The position numbers were made by a program, and so were the translations under genes. The notes under the pieces are model-generated. The model saw only the letters and a list, made by a program, of their open reading frames with translations, was not told the DNA's origin and did no database searches. This document shows, piece after piece, positions 44,301 through 57,358 of a stretch of 64,000 bases of DNA. Source of the DNA: Parasponia andersonii (lineage: Eukaryota; Streptophyta; Magnoliopsida; Rosales; Cannabaceae); contig JXTB01000071.1 of NCBI GenBank assembly GCA_002914805.1, forward strand, positions 921,786 through 985,785. Reading direction: 5' to 3'. Each line of letters opens with the position of its first letter. Position 1 is the first letter of the stretch.

Positions 44301-45553
44301 TTCAATGTATGCCAACATAATAGTGTCACACGCATTAAAGGAAACTAATATGCCTAATGCGTTATTCCATTGTATGTTAAATTATGAATTACCAATTAAA
44401 GATTTGAATGTGATGTTTTAACTGATATTACTTTGATTGAAGGGAAAGCTTAAAGGAAGGGTTGATCTTGCTTTGTCGGTTGGCAAATTTTATTTATTTA
44501 TTTTTTTCTGTCAATGAATTTATTGTACAATGAGTTGTGTATTATTAATTGATTATGATTGTTGTATGGAAAAAGCCAGCCAAATTTACCAAATCTGGCT
44601 GGTTCTCGGCACATTTGGGCCAACCACGAGGCCCACGGTTTGGGATCTGTTTAGTTCTCGAGGAGGGTTTTGTTCAAAACTACGTCGTTTTAGTCCCAAA
44701 ATATGGCAAATGAGTTTCCCTATGGATATGGATATAAAAATTCGAGTTGCATCAATAAATACAAGGATTCCTTTTTTATCAATTTTTGTTTTTATTTTTT
44801 TTTCAGGTGCTTTAGCAGTAGTCAGTTTTCAGTAGCAGAGCACAGCTTCATCCATAGAAAAAAAAAATTATATATATAAAATTAAAAAAAAAATCCCTTC
44901 ACAGCGTGCTCTTCCTCGTTGATGGTATCTCTATATTTCTTTTTTTACTATATTTTCTCGTTATTTATGTCTCTCTTTGTTTTTAATAAATATATATTTT
45001 TTTGTCTCCCTACCGCCCTCCCACTCCGGGCCGGCTTTGATTATTTCTTTCTTCTCCATACTCAGCAAGTTCGTGAAGGTTGATTCTTTTTTTTTTTCCC
45101 CTTGCTTGTTCATGCTTGGATCTAGTGCACTTCATTTCGCATTATCTTCAAGTTTTTAACTTTAATGCTATATATACATGTATATATTTAGATTAGTCCA
45201 CATTTGGTTCTAATCAACGTAGATCTTTTGCTTCAATCTTCATTTTGGCCCTTACCCTTTTTTTATTTTGATGAAACTTGAACTGGGTTTTGTCTAATCA
45301 GATATTTGTGCAAGTATGATAGGTGGGTTTTGATTTTGAATCCATTTCAGAGCCTGCATTTTCTTATTTAAAAAAAAAAAAGAAACTGTGGTTTTGTATT
45401 TATATGCACAGGGTATCTTTGGTGATTTATATTCCCATTTATTTGAATAATAACTACTGTTATGAATTGTAATGGGCTCACTTTGTATTGGGACACAGGT
45501 TTGACTGATTTGAATTTGGGGTATTTGGGATAGTCTAGCTCTCGCTTCATGCT
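39437..45553. other. Long intergenic region including the upstream of two divergent genes
   Basis: No supportable gene is visible in about 6 kb. It includes the promoter side of the LRR gene (39437 to about 40000), a (TA)n tract at about 41272-41301, a diverged local duplication (41733-41850 and 42063-42180), and the leader of the IQ67 gene (about 44810-45553, with T-rich and C/T-rich leader-like sequence). Short ORFs here are low-complexity and have no splice or domain support. Confidence 0.6.
41272..41301. repeat. (TA)n microsatellite
   Basis: This is an uninterrupted alternating TA tract of about 30 bp in intergenic DNA. Confidence 0.9.
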
Positions 45554-48500
45554 ATGGGAAAAACTCCAGCAAAATGGATTAAGAACTTGCTACTTGGGAA
45601 GAAATCATCAAAGTCTAGTGTTTCCAAAGGAAGAGAAGTACTGGTAAGGTTTTCTTTTTTGTTAAAAACTTGAAATTTCTCTAATTTACACCGTTACAGA
45701 ATTATATGTATCCCTAAACATGTGCTACGAGAATCCGGAATTAGTACGCCCCAGTTCAAAAATTACCTACTAGAGGGCTTCATTACGAGTTATTTCTTTA
45801 TTAGAAAAAGTTGTCAATTTTGGAAGTGAAGAAAAGTTCATAACTAAGGAAGATGAGCTTGTTTTATGTATTTGGCTTTAGTTCCTAGTCGTTTAAAAAA
45901 AGAAGAAACTGGAGGTGGGTTTGGCACAGGAGCTGTTACCGTGGCTTCATCTAGTGAAACCTATCTAGTTTTTCATGAGTATATATAGAACTGGAGGACG
46001 GGTTGGCATAGAACTCAGGAGCTTTAATTCTCATGTCACACTAATTTGATAGGCTTGTCTTAATCTTGTAGTCATACTTGTGATTTCTTGACTTTATTGA
46101 GTGTTATAGAAAAGATCCTGACTTTCTGAACGGTATTTCTGGTTCTTGTGCAAAGAAATCTACAAAGAAAGGGGAGCAATTGGTCTCTTCTAAGTTGTTT
46201 GTCTCTGATGTAAATGCGGACACTCCAATTATTTCACCACCGTTGGTTGGATCTATTGCTGGTAATGAAGTGGGCTCAGAAAATGAAGTTGCTGCCAAAT
46301 TACAAAATGATGCAGCTATTATTTTGGATGTAAAAGAAGCTGGCTCTACACAAGCTGCCATTTGCTTGGAATCTCCTGAAGATCCCGAGAGAACCAGGCT
46401 AGAGCAAGCTGCGACAAAGGCACAGGCTGCTTTTAGAGGTTATGCGGTATTTCTTCAGAAACTCTGCTGAGTGAAATTTATAAATCTCTTTCCTCGTTTA
46501 CTTTTATTGTTAGTATTCTCAAGTCTTAAAGTATACTTGTACTTCTTGCTAGTACCGTTTGTTTCTATCTATTATTGTAGTATTTGTGTGCTTGCATTTT
46601 CTGCTCTATAATTGACAATGAGACAGATCAGATCTGCTTTTCTCTGATAGAAGTACTACTTGAAATGTTCAGTTTGTTTGTATATCTGCTATATCTGTGT
46701 GCTAAAAACATTTAAAATGTGAGTGCGAATCTTCATGAAGGTAGGTGTCTCGGAGATTCTTTAGTTTTACCGACACCTTTCTTAGGACGAATTAATTTTT
46801 TAATAGTGAAAGATTTTGTTCCTTTTCTTGTTCTACTTTACTTACACCATCTTGATGCATTGAAGGCTCGCCGGGCATTTCAATCCCTCAAAGGCATTAT
46901 AGTTCTGCAAGCACACGTACGTGGCCACTTGGTTAGAAGACAAGCTGTATCCACTTTATGCTGTGTGAAGGGAATTGTTAAGTTACAGGCCCTAGTACGA
47001 CGTCACAAGGTTAGAAATTTTGATGTTAGCTTGAGAATGATTCTATTGCAAATTGTGCAGTGTAGGTTGACTTTTTATTGGGTCTCATTCTTCGATTTAT
47101 ATCCTGTTTAGCCTTACTTTTACCATCAGAGCAAATTTGAATGTTTGAATTATTTGACGTCTTAATTATTACCGGTGATATTTCTACTGGTTATTAGATC
47201 CTAGTTAACTAAATCAACATGATTGAGTTGGCATGTTGAAATAATTGATGAGTTATATGTAATCTAAAGTGTTGGATTGATGACACTGAATGTGAATGGC
47301 CTCCAAGTTCTGCATCCTGAACATTTTCGAAGGACTTACTGTTGCATTACATGCTTTATTTTTTGCTGGCTTTTACTCATTGTATGTTTATTTATGCGTC
47401 AGGGTGCAAAATGTTCTAATTCCATTGGAGTCAGTACATCTACTAAGGTTGGGAGGCTGTCCAAAAATGCTTTTGCTTGTAAGGTGAGATTTTCTTAAGT
47501 ATTGCTTAAATGTGTTCTCTTAGATCCAATGGCTTTGCTCATAAATGTTTTTGTTCGTGATCCGAATTAGGACATGATTTTACTCCTTTTTTGTTTTTGC
47601 TATTCCTTTCAGCTTCTTGCTTCATTGCCTACTGCGGTTCCTTTACGTCTCCAGTATAATTCAGGAGAACCTAACTCCACCTCCCTGTGGCTTGAACGCT
47701 GGACCAGGTCATGCTTCTGGGAACCCATTTCAGAACCAAATAAAAATCCTGACTCAAAAATGCGTAGGAAGCACGAGAGTATCCGATCGATAGAAACTGG
47801 ACAAGACAGGTCAAAAAGAAGTGTTCGAAGACTGTCTGGTGCCAATTCCGAAAATGGATCAGTACGTTCTGCTTCAGATTCTGAAAAGCGCAAATGCAAC
47901 CTGAGGAAAGCTTCAAGTTACCCAGTTAATTCTATTCAGGAACAATCACCAAATGAGATTGAGAGGGTTAAGCCTAGTTTAAGAAAGGCCCCTGATCTCG
48001 CAAAGGAGGGTTCTGATCGATCTGAGGTTCAGAATGGGAAACCAAAACATAGAATGAGGAAGGCAACAGGTTCTGCTGCCCCTGATATTTCAGAGCAGGG
48101 AGCTGGAGCTAGTGATTCTGCGGAGAAGTTGAAAAATATGGATGTGGCAACACCAAAGCAATCTGATCCTGAGAAGGACATAGAATTGCAGAATGCTGAT
48201 AATACTGATGATAAGCTAAATTGCCAACCTTCTCTTGATTTGCAGCCTATGGATGTCATTGGTAATACTGAAGATATTCAAGAACTAAATCAGGAGTTAG
48301 GCTGTAAGGATGATTGCATACGTGATAACCAGAGAACCAGTCAAAGAAGAGCTTCTTTGCCTGCAAAGTTTAATCCTCAAGAAAATGCTACACAGAACAC
48401 ACCAAAACTGCCCAGCTATATGGCGCCAACTGAATCTGCAAAAGCTAGGTTGAGAGGACAAGGCTCCCCAAGACTTTCCCGGGATGTGGTAGAGAAGAAT

Positions 48501-49345
48501 GTTTTAATGAGACGGCACTCTTTGTCTTCGTCCACCAATAGCATGTTAACTTCTCTGTCCCCAAGAGCACACAAGCTGGTTCAAGCAACTGGCAGAGGAG
48601 TGATCAAAGGTGACAGATCTTTGTCATCGTCTAGAGATGGTGGTGGTAAGTTGTGAACTTTATAGAACCTCTTGCTGATACAATATGTTTCTGGTTTCAT
48701 ATCTTTGTTAATTTGTTAAGATGATGACTGGCGCACTCATTGGGGAGTGTCTTCCCATTACCTTCTCCCGACTTGACACATTCCTCGCACAGTAATTACT
48801 AATTAGTCTGGTGCTACCAAGCCATGAGACCATGGGGATGTGGCTTACACTTTCGCTTGCATATAAATGATCCTTTCTGTTGGGCTACAAAATCTGAAGC
48901 TCCTAGTATCATGAGGCTTTCCTAAAGACTTATTCTAGCCATCCATCATAGTGTATGACAAATAATTCATTCAGGAATGTGTGTAGGGTTTAAGCTCAAA
49001 TCAATTCATTATATCCTCGAGATATTTCACAAGAAGTAATCTGTGAGTCTTGATTGGAAGGAAAGTTTAGCTGATTTTGTAATGAATATATCTGCTTTTC
49101 CCCACTTCTTACTTTTCTAATTAACTATACTTCGGTGTGAAAAAGATTTATAAAGACGCTTGGCCTTGAATATCTATAAGGTGTTGTGGTCAACTAAATT
49201 CTTTTGGTGTTGAGTCAAAATAAACCTAATTATAGATGAGTTTAAATATGAGTTTGGAATTGATTGAATGCACATTCGGGTTTATGATGTTCTCTACTTG
49301 ATGCCTATTTCAGATAAGCTGATCCAAGCTGAGTGGAGGAGGTGA
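45554..49345 (+). CDS. IQ67-domain (IQD) calmodulin-binding protein
   Basis: Six exons (45554-45643, 46156-46446, 46866-47009, 47403-47483, 47613-48645, 49314-49345) give 1,671 nt, 556 residues. It starts MGKTPAKWIKNLLLGKK, the usual basic IQD N-terminus. The IQ67 domain (about residues 111-175) has AAFRGYAARRAF, VLQAHVRGHLVRRQAV and KLQALVRRHK. A phase-0 intron splits the domain at GYA|ARR, the conserved IQD intron position. LPTAVPLRLQY and LWLERWT follow, then a long basic, Ser-rich disordered region. A DUF4005-like region (PSYMAPTESAKARLR) and the tail KLIQAEWRR come last, as in the IQD28-32 subgroup. IQD proteins bind calmodulin and often associate with microtubules, membranes or nuclei. 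The exon 2 acceptor (AAG at 46153-46155) was chosen by phase and is the least certain border; the exon 3 donor is also tentative. Confidence 0.88.
48646..49313 (+). other. Long last intron of the IQD gene
   Basis: A 668-bp intron (GTAAGT...TTTCAG) separates the main exon from a final exon of only 32 nt coding for the conserved tail. Joining restores the frame (GGG|DKLIQAEWRR). If it were retained, the protein would end shortly after GGG. Confidence 0.8.
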
Positions 49346-49769
49346 CCTACACAGCGTACCATTCCTCGGAAAAATATCTAAAAGTGCAGAAATTTGAACT
49401 TAATCAGAAGGTTTTTCTTTATGTTAACCCTGTCTTGCTAAAAATTGGTTCCTTGCACCAATCTGTTTCCGGCATGTCTAGCTTGTTTTCTGATTTCCTT
49501 TGCTGTTCTTTTATTTAGGTAGGTAACACTCGTATAGATCCTAGTGTTTGAACAGACATCTCTTAGGCTTAAGCTGTATAATTTTGTCATCAAAATTTTA
49601 TCTTTACACAAATCTGAGAAGGCTTCACTTAAATTCCACCTTGTGATATTTGAAGTTATAATGCACTTGGATTTTGTTGATTACGCATGGTAATTCTACT
49701 GCCGTCATTTTATTCCATTTAGCTACTTTCATAAAGCTTTTGTCACTGGATAAAATTATAGAACATCTT

Positions 49770-52238
49770 TCATAGAACACAGAAAGCGAATAGAGAAGTT
49801 CCAGGAGTCCATGTAGGATGGAACTTGGCCAGGCTAACCGTATATCCATGCCCAGTGTAAATGCATCCATAGCTTGCTGAGACACCCCCATATACAGTGG
49901 CATTTGTGTTGAATGACCACAAAATCCTCCCCGTATTGGCATCCATGGCATAGATTGGACCATTAGGAGCTACGGACCCAGCGAAAATGACGCCATTGAC
50001 TACAGTAACTGGCCCGTGGGCAGCATCGTTGCTTGGGTCGGCTGTGGTCCACACAATTCTGCCAGAATTTGCGTCCAATGCCACCCATCCTCCTGAGTTT
50101 GCTGTCCGGTTTGATGGGGCAAGTACGAAGGGCTTCCGGTCGGCGTTGACTATGTTTGTATACACCCTTTTTCCATCTGTGGCTGCACCCCATATTCCTC
50201 CTCCCTCCAAGCTACCCGGTCCTGCCAACTACCAAATATAAACATAAAATCAGCCAAGTTTACCAAAATGCCTAATTTTCTAATCCTAGAGCTTCCAATT
50301 CAATCGAAATTTTACCTTAAACCAAACAATGTCACCATTGTCACGGTCCAAAGCCCATGCGAACCCACTTTTTTGGACGGCGACTGCAACATCTCGTCGT
50401 GTCCCATTTGGATACACGGTGAGCAGCATTGGCGCCTCTCCGAAATCAGCATCCAGATTAGGTCCAGGAGGACAATCAGGGTTGTTGGGAACCAGACACA
50501 CGAAGTAAAACACATCGTAGCCTCCCAGTTGGCGAGACCAGACGATTCTTCCAGAATCAATATCGAAAGCCAGAAGGGAATTGAAGTGAACGTTTGGTCC
50601 AATGCATTGATCGGGATGAGTTGGTTTTCCGGGTTGCTTGTTCTGCTCCTCTTGACACTGGAGGACCTCCTGCGGAGCTGTGTAGAGCTGCCCAGTTCCA
50701 ACGTAAACATGTCTTCTTCTCACATCAATGGCAGGGCTGCTTCCCCATATCGCGGCTCCGGCGTAACCTCCTCGTTTACCACCATTGTCTGGAATGGTAT
50801 AAGTTTGCCACAGAACGGCGCCGTTTCTGGCGTCTAGCTTTACCATACTGCCTCTGAAAGTGCAGCATTGTTCGGCTGGTAAGGCTACTTCTAGTGATGA
50901 AACCCCGACGTAGAATCCCCTGAAGAAAACTTGAGTTATGTAACTACAAAAACTGATCCATTAAATGAGAAGGAAAAAAAAAAACAAAAAAAGGAAAGAA
51001 AAGAAAAAGAATAAATCATGCTCAAGCTTCTTTTTGGTCAGTTTAGTGAAAAATGAAAATAAAAAGAAAAAGCTTCTTTCTAATCACTTTTAAAGTTTAT
51101 TGAATGATAGTTAACGTAATATGGTTCTTAAGTTTCTATCTGTCTATTTTTTGTATAGATCTCTACTTTAAGTTTGTAAGGAAAGGAGTATATAATACTC
51201 AATCATATAAACGACAACAAAATTTAGAAACGGAAACATAAGAGAGAAACAACGATAAGAAAGCATCAAAACGGCAACAAAGATAAGAAACGACATAAGC
51301 TTGATATTCGACAACATAAATATTCTTGTTGAAAAACGACAATCAAATTGAACGAAAGATAGAAACGTCGATAACGGACGAAAACGTCAGCACTTAAAAA
51401 CGACAAAAAAGATAAAAAACGACGTAAGAGTAACGCACAACCAGGAAGTGAGGAGGAAAACTAAAGACTGTCATCGTGGGCGAGATTTGTATGGAACTTT
51501 GCTAAAGTTTAAAGAGTAGAAGTTTAAAAAAAGCAAAATTCAATAAAAATACATTTAGTAATTCTTAGTAATTACTACTGACCACGAGTAGACGGTTCCG
51601 GAGGCTGTAATTTGGGATCGGGGACTGGGGTCAAGCAGAGTTGACCAGACAAGACTCCCGTCGAATCTTGACACGGCAATCACAAGTGCAGGCCCATAAA
51701 TCCCAACTATCAAGAGGTCACCAGAAATCGCTGGAGTTGTTCTCGAAACGGTCACATTGACGACGATTCCTGTGCCATTTAGTCCCGTAAGTTCGTTAAG
51801 GCTCCGCTTCCACACCAAACCACCGTCCAAGGCGTTCACCGCGTACAAATAACCGTTCCACGACGGGAAATAGACCACTCCGGCCGCCACGGCGGGCGTG
51901 GCCGTTATGTCTTTGCCCGCCAAGAACTTCCACCGCAACCGCAGCCTCTGCGAGGCGGTGATCGGGTTGATCAGCAGCTCCCCATTGGCGTTCCTGTTGT
52001 TTGTTATGTCACTCCCATGGTTTAGCCACTGCATGCAGCAAACAAAATTAATTGATTAATTAATCATATTATTACATAAAATTAGATGATATATTAAAAA
52101 AAATATGGTAATCATATAATTAATACATCATAATCAGTATATACTTACAACTGCAAGTGTATTATGGACAAGAGTATACATGACTAGGATGGTGATGATG
52201 CAAAGATACGTTTTCTGGGTCTTATTTGAATAAGCCAT
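49770..52238 (-). CDS. Secreted PQQ-repeat beta-propeller protein, polyvinylalcohol-dehydrogenase-like
   Basis: Four exons (52238-52149, 52028-51583, 50919-50316, 50228-49770) give 1,599 nt, 532 residues, with GT-AG borders and consistent phase. The first exon is essentially a signal peptide (hydrophobic LCIITILVMYTLV). The rest is a chain of PQQ-enzyme/beta-propeller repeats with the recurring A-x-D-x-x-(T/N)G-x-x-(L/V)W pattern: NGYLYAVNALDGGLVWK, SLLAFDIDSGRIVW, WALDRDNGDIVWFK, WVALDANSGRIVW and YAMDANTGRILWSF. Asn-x-Ser/Thr sites suggest glycosylation. Plant homologues are annotated as polyvinylalcohol dehydrogenase-like by similarity to bacterial quinoproteins. No plant substrate is established to my knowledge, so the enzymatic name is only a family label. 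The gene is convergent with the IQD gene, about 420 bp from its stop. Confidence 0.92.
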
Positions 52239-52282
52239 GGATGGTGAAAATTGGTTATGTAACTCATACTTTGGGATTTTGG

Positions 52283-52283
<1 letters not shown>

Positions 52284-52319
<36 letters not shown>
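52284..52319. repeat. (TA)~18 microsatellite just upstream of the PVADH-like start codon
   Basis: This is an uninterrupted alternating TA tract of 36 bp lying 46 bp before the ATG at 52238. It can provide TATA-like sequence, and its length is likely variable. An open frame through it encoding Tyr-Ile repeats is an artefact. Confidence 0.9.
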
Positions 52320-52321
<2 letters not shown>

Positions 52322-53907
52322 CAGCTAGCATTCAGCGTTATGTTTACAAGTATAGTATGTAACGTCTTGCATAGTTAAACTTTCGGTCCATAAAGTAACT
52401 GAGATTCGGCTTCAAGTTGCGTGAGTGCCGAATTTTGATAAAGAGATATCCCAACCCCATGCACGATTCCCACGATGTCATAATTTTTTTTGCCTCTTCT
52501 TTTAAATCACGCTAGGCCTACTACTCCCTTAGACAAATTAATAAATTGAACAAGAATTCTGAATGTGTCAGTGGAGACAAGATTGAAAGCGTGGCTTAAT
52601 ATGTATGGATGTGTATGTTGATACATATATGTATAAAAGTTGATTTGTAGAAATAGCATAGGTCAGGGAGGGTGGGGGGTGTGCCGAACTAATTAGCTTT
52701 TATTTATTTATTTTTTTTCCCCAAGTAATTGGTCAACTCCAAAAGTCAGCCGGCCCATAGTACCCATGCAGAATTAAATAACAGAAAAAAAAAATTCTCA
52801 GCAAAAAAAAAAAAAAGAAATTATAAAACGGGGAGTAACGTAGCATAACAACTTTTAAGGATGCCAAAAAATGTGTATATATTTCATTATATTTTTCAAT
52901 TTTTTTTTTGTAATAACTAAAGCTGATCACCAAAAAACTACTGTTATACCAAATATATACGTTGGACTGAGAAAAAAATAGAATATACACATATTTATAG
53001 GGAGAGACTTATATACACACTTTGTAGTTGGTATCTTGGACTCGATATTTATATATACTTGGTGGGTTGTACATACAAAGTACGTGCAATGTTATTATGT
53101 ATAGCAAAAAAAAATCAAAATTGTGATTTAACCATTAATGAATCAGCAACTCTTAAAAAAAAAAATTGCTAAAGAACATGCATAATAAATTGACCAAACT
53201 TAAACAATAAAAGGAGAGCCAACTGACTTGTTTATATCTACACTACATCTACTAAAATAAAGAGAAATACAATAGACTTGGGATGTAGGCCGTTCTTAGA
53301 CATAGCTGCTTCAGCTGCTTTCATTTTTCTTTTTCTTTTTATTTTAGTCTTGTTTTTTTTGCCGACTTGCTCTCTCAATAGTGAACCTGTGGAAGAAGAC
53401 AAATTTGTCTGAGAAAAGGCTACCGCCTATATACTACATACTACTTCCATGCACATCCCAATTGGGTTGGCTGGGCTAAGTCTAAGATCATTAGGCTCCC
53501 TTTTTTAGTTCTTTTAGGCATAAGTTTGTAACCTTTGAGTGGTAACATTGTTAATCAAAATAATTAGCGTGTGTTATTTGTCATATACACAATAATAAAA
53601 ATAGAATTAAATTAAATTTCACGTCTCATTTTTTTTTTTACAACTACTTGTAAATTATCTCAAATAACGTTACTAAATTACAAGTTATTTAACGTATATT
53701 TTGATTTAAAATCATTGTTTACCTTGTATTATTCATTAAAATATCACTAAGTATAATAAGAGGAAATTTCAAGTAAGTTTCAGATCATAATATATTACCC
53801 TGGGGACTTTCTCCATATATGTCCCTGTGTTTAGCTTATACCATGTCATGAAATAAAGATTAACACTGCATCATTTTGTATTTCAAAAATTAAAATCTCT
53901 ACCCCTC

Positions 53908-53939
<32 letters not shown>

Positions 53940-54704
53940 CACGTATGCTTAAACTAGTATATGTATAAGTTTATATATTTTTGAGGTGAGTATCGTGGAC
54001 TTGATTGTAATGCAATTTCCGCGGAAGTACTTCTGAGTTTCAATTCAAGCTGCATTCTATTGTAAACCCTTTGTTTCTTATTTCAATTACCAAACGTGTC
54101 ATTACATTGAGACTTTGAATGAGTAATGGCCTAGTTAATGTGGCCGGCTTGATGACATAGTCCATAAGTGTGGTGCACTATATTTTTAGCGTGAAATATA
54201 AATTCAAAGATCGTAATTGAGGATTTTGCATTTCAGCATTAGTGTTATTTTTCCATTTTTTTAAGGAAATTTTTATTATGTAAAATTAATTTGATTTAGG
54301 AACGTCAAAATTTGATTTTAGGTTGTTTCTCATTCTTTTATTTCTCTTTGTTTATTATTTTTCTTAAACTATTCTAAGGCCTCGTTTATGTTCAGCACAT
54401 GGTGGAATTTTTTTTTTAATTTATTTTAAATCTTATGGTGGAATTTTGTGAATCAAAGTTTATACCCTTGTTATTTCGAGTTGTCTACAAGTGGTCTTTC
54501 TCGTAGGCTTCCCCGATTCGTCACCTTGGCTTCTCAACTACTTTATTACTATAAATACAACCAATCTATTAGTCTTTGGAACCATCATTCTGTTAATCAT
54601 AAAGCCGGCCTTTCCAACAATAATATGCTTTACACATTTTTATTTTTTGGTAACAAAAACTTCAAAACAACCGTCAAACTTTGTCCAAAAAGAGCACCAT
54701 AAAA
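52320..54704. other. AT-rich intergenic DNA between PVADH-like and F-box genes
   Basis: No gene, RNA or clear mobile element is visible. It contains many A or T homopolymers (for example about 52786-52815 and 53910-53930) and serves as the shared 5' region of two divergent genes. Confidence 0.6.
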
Positions 54705-56450
54705 ATGGCCATGGACCATATAATTCATGCATCAAAACAAGAAAGAATGGATCAGGAGAGCCAGGTCGACAGAATAAGCCACCTCCCGGATGGTATTCTA
54801 GGCACAATCATATCTCTACTCACCATGAGAGAAGCAGTGAGAACTAGTGTCCTCTCCACCAGGTGGAGAAACCTCTGGACTAAATCTCTCACCAACCTAG
54901 TCTTCGACGACGACAACGTTCTACTCCTCAAACGAGAGTACTCTGATGGCTTCGACGTTCCGTATTCGCAGAGAAAGGGAAACCTGTGGCGAAAAACGAC
55001 TGATTTTGTAACATCCGTGAACCAGTGCTTGTTAATGCTCAAGCTTAACAACCATCCCAACTACAAGATCAAAAAACTCAAGATTCACTTCTTCTTCAAC
55101 AGCAAAAAGTATTGCAGCCGTCTAGATTATTGGTTCGCCTTCGCGATTGCGAGAGGCGCGGAAGAGCTTGATCATTCTGTGCTTGTAATCAAGTATTGTA
55201 GGTCACCAGACGAGGACGAGCTCTCCGCTTTCCCTAGTGAAGATGTCCTTCTTATTAGTCCTGCGGCCGGCCATGGAATAAGCGCCAGAGAATCGAGCTT
55301 AAAGTGCCTCCGCTTGGGACATAATAGATTGCCGGATCTCCGAACCTATGACTTCATTTTCAAAGGCCTTAAAACGCTCGATCTAGACAATCTAGACATG
55401 GTTTCCGACGAACATCTTCACAATGTTCTATATAGTTGCTCTTTTCTAGAGTGGTTGAGCATTAGAGATTGTTACAACTTATCAAATCTAAGTATCGAAT
55501 ACCCTTTCTGTCCTCATCTCAGGTATTTGAATATCAACTGTCGACGATTGAGGGTGATAGAAGTCAATGGAGTATTCAGTCTTGAGAAGTTTGAATACTC
55601 GGGAACTATAATAAGCTTCAAGTTTAGCAATGTTCCAAAGCTTAAAACTGTGTTCACTCGGATTTTTCATAGCAGAAAAGATGGCCTAGGCATCATCTGG
55701 AGTCTCACTGAGCTCCCCACTATGGTTCCTCAGCTCGAGACTTTGTTATTAGGCTGCACCCGTTTCTTAGAGGTTTGGCTTCATTTTCAAGCAATATAAA
55801 CAAAACCCCAACTCATATTTTTTCTATCTTCCTCACTATTTTCTCCTATTTTTGTTTAAAATTGCAGGCAGAGTTCAACCCGGAAAACTTACCAACATTC
55901 GTGAATCTCAAGCATTTGACAGTTTTAGAATCAGGCAGTGTCTACAAACGTAGTCTAATGTGGATAGTGAATTTACTAAAAGCATGCCCGTTACTGGAGA
56001 GGTTAGAGCTACACGTAAGTTCAACTTGTTCAGTCTCATCTCTGACTTAATGGCTCTGTTCTCCTCGGTAGTTTCTCTTAGTATTTTTAATATAAATCTT
56101 TTAAAACAATGTTCTTTGATCTTGGATTACAGCAAAGGATTGATAATTATAAAGAAGTATCTGAAGAAGTAAACCATAGGCCTCCTAAATGCCCACATGA
56201 GAATCTCAAAGAAGTATTGGTTAGTGGGGCATGTGGTTATGTGAGAGAGACTGAAATTGAGATATATTTGCTCAACAATGCAGTGGAACTGAAGAAGTTG
56301 ACCATTGACCCACGTCCAAGAGTTTACAGTGGTGATGGAACATGGGGTTCTTCAGAAGCCATTGCTTCATGGGCTACTGAGGGAAGAGATAGAGTCTCTC
56401 AGCTCATTTTAGGAGAAGCTGGTCCGAACGTGGAAGTGTTTATTCTGTAA
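54705..56450 (+). CDS. F-box/LRR-repeat protein (FBD-type)
   Basis: Three exons (54705-55772, 55868-56014, 56133-56450) give 1,533 nt, 510 residues, all phase 0, with GT-AG borders. The ATG at 54705 (MAMDHIIHASKQ) is the first in frame. Residues 22-66 form an F-box (VDRISHLPDGILGTIISLL, then TSVLSTRWRNLW). A plant F-box/LRR core follows with LKCLRLGHNRL, FKGLKTLDLDNLD and FLEWLSIRDCYNL. The last exons contain LKHLTVLES and CPLLERLELH, then CPHENLKEVLVSGACGYVRETEIEIYLLNNAVELKKL, which resembles the FBD tail. Such proteins are substrate receptors of SCF ubiquitin ligases through the F-box/SKP1 contact; the target is unknown. This is a large, fast-evolving family, so no orthologue is claimed. 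No disruption is seen. Confidence 0.92.
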
Positions 56451-57358
56451 TTGTAACACTTTTGTTGGACTTCTTTAAGTTAAACTGTCTCTACCCTTTT
56501 TTTGTAGAGCACAACAAGAATTGTGTATTTCAATGTCGTTTTGGTATTTGCAAAATATCAGACCTATTGCTATAATCAGTATCGTTTTTGAGAAGCGGGG
56601 TGGAAAACAAAACTATTTGTCGTTTTGCAGATTGCAAAATTAAAGGCATGTAAAGAAAGAAAGACACGAGAAAGTCCGTGATACAAACGGGTAATTTCAT
56701 GAAAACGACATGTAGTTTATTTACATGTGGGTAGAAATACGTATCGCTCAGCTCGTTAAGAAGAAAACGACCTTAAACATAAACGGACATCTGCTTCTTT
56801 GACAATGTAAATTACACGTCGTTTTTAGTTTAACATATCCATTTATTGACAAGATAAACTGCACGTCGTTAATATGTGCCAAAGAGATCGACATGTCACG
56901 TTTTATTGAATAAGGAGACATTTCAGATATCTTTGAAGAGAAAAACGACAAGTGAAGATGTCGTATTTATGCTCCAGAATAACAAGATAGCGCTTAATTC
57001 ATTGTCATTTTTACTTCTTTTTGCGTTAAGAGAAAAAAAAAAAAAAAGATTAAACTAGCCTAAGAACCGGGGAAAAAAAAAAGTTTCACCCTCTCTGTTA
57101 AGTGAAAAAACGACAATAAATAGTTACTACATGCCGTTCTCTAGAATGACGTGTGTTAGTATTTTAGGGCTAACTGTACCTTATATTTAAAAATTAAAAT
57201 TTAAAACTAAATTAAAATTAATCTAATTACTAAAACAAAAAACATTTTTTTTTTCCAAAATACGCATTAAATGTTCACAGCAAATAAATGGGGAGTTATA
57301 AGTGTTAAAATGTATAGTAAAAAATTCATAATTACCTAGTTTAAATAGTAGTTAAAGT
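56451..57358. other. AT-rich 3' flank with repeated AAACGACA/ACGTCGTT words
   Basis: No ORF is supported. Short words AAACGAC and its complement recur many times between about 56690 and 57120, as they also do at 51200-51430. The stretch ends at the AAAGT target site of the next copia element. Confidence 0.55.
57354..57358. other. Target-site duplication AAAGT, left copy
   Basis: AAAGT directly precedes TGTTGACG. The second copy follows the right LTR at 61923-61927. Confidence 0.9.

Noticed and set aside
44530..44835. 101-codon ORF upstream of the IQD gene
   Set aside because: Low-complexity tail, no domain, no splice connection in frame; probably leader or promoter sequence.
52134..52331. 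66-codon ORF with a Tyr-Ile repeat extending the PVADH-like N-terminus
   Set aside because: It is translation of the (TA)n tract from a non-ATG start; the ATG at 52238 gives a proper signal peptide.
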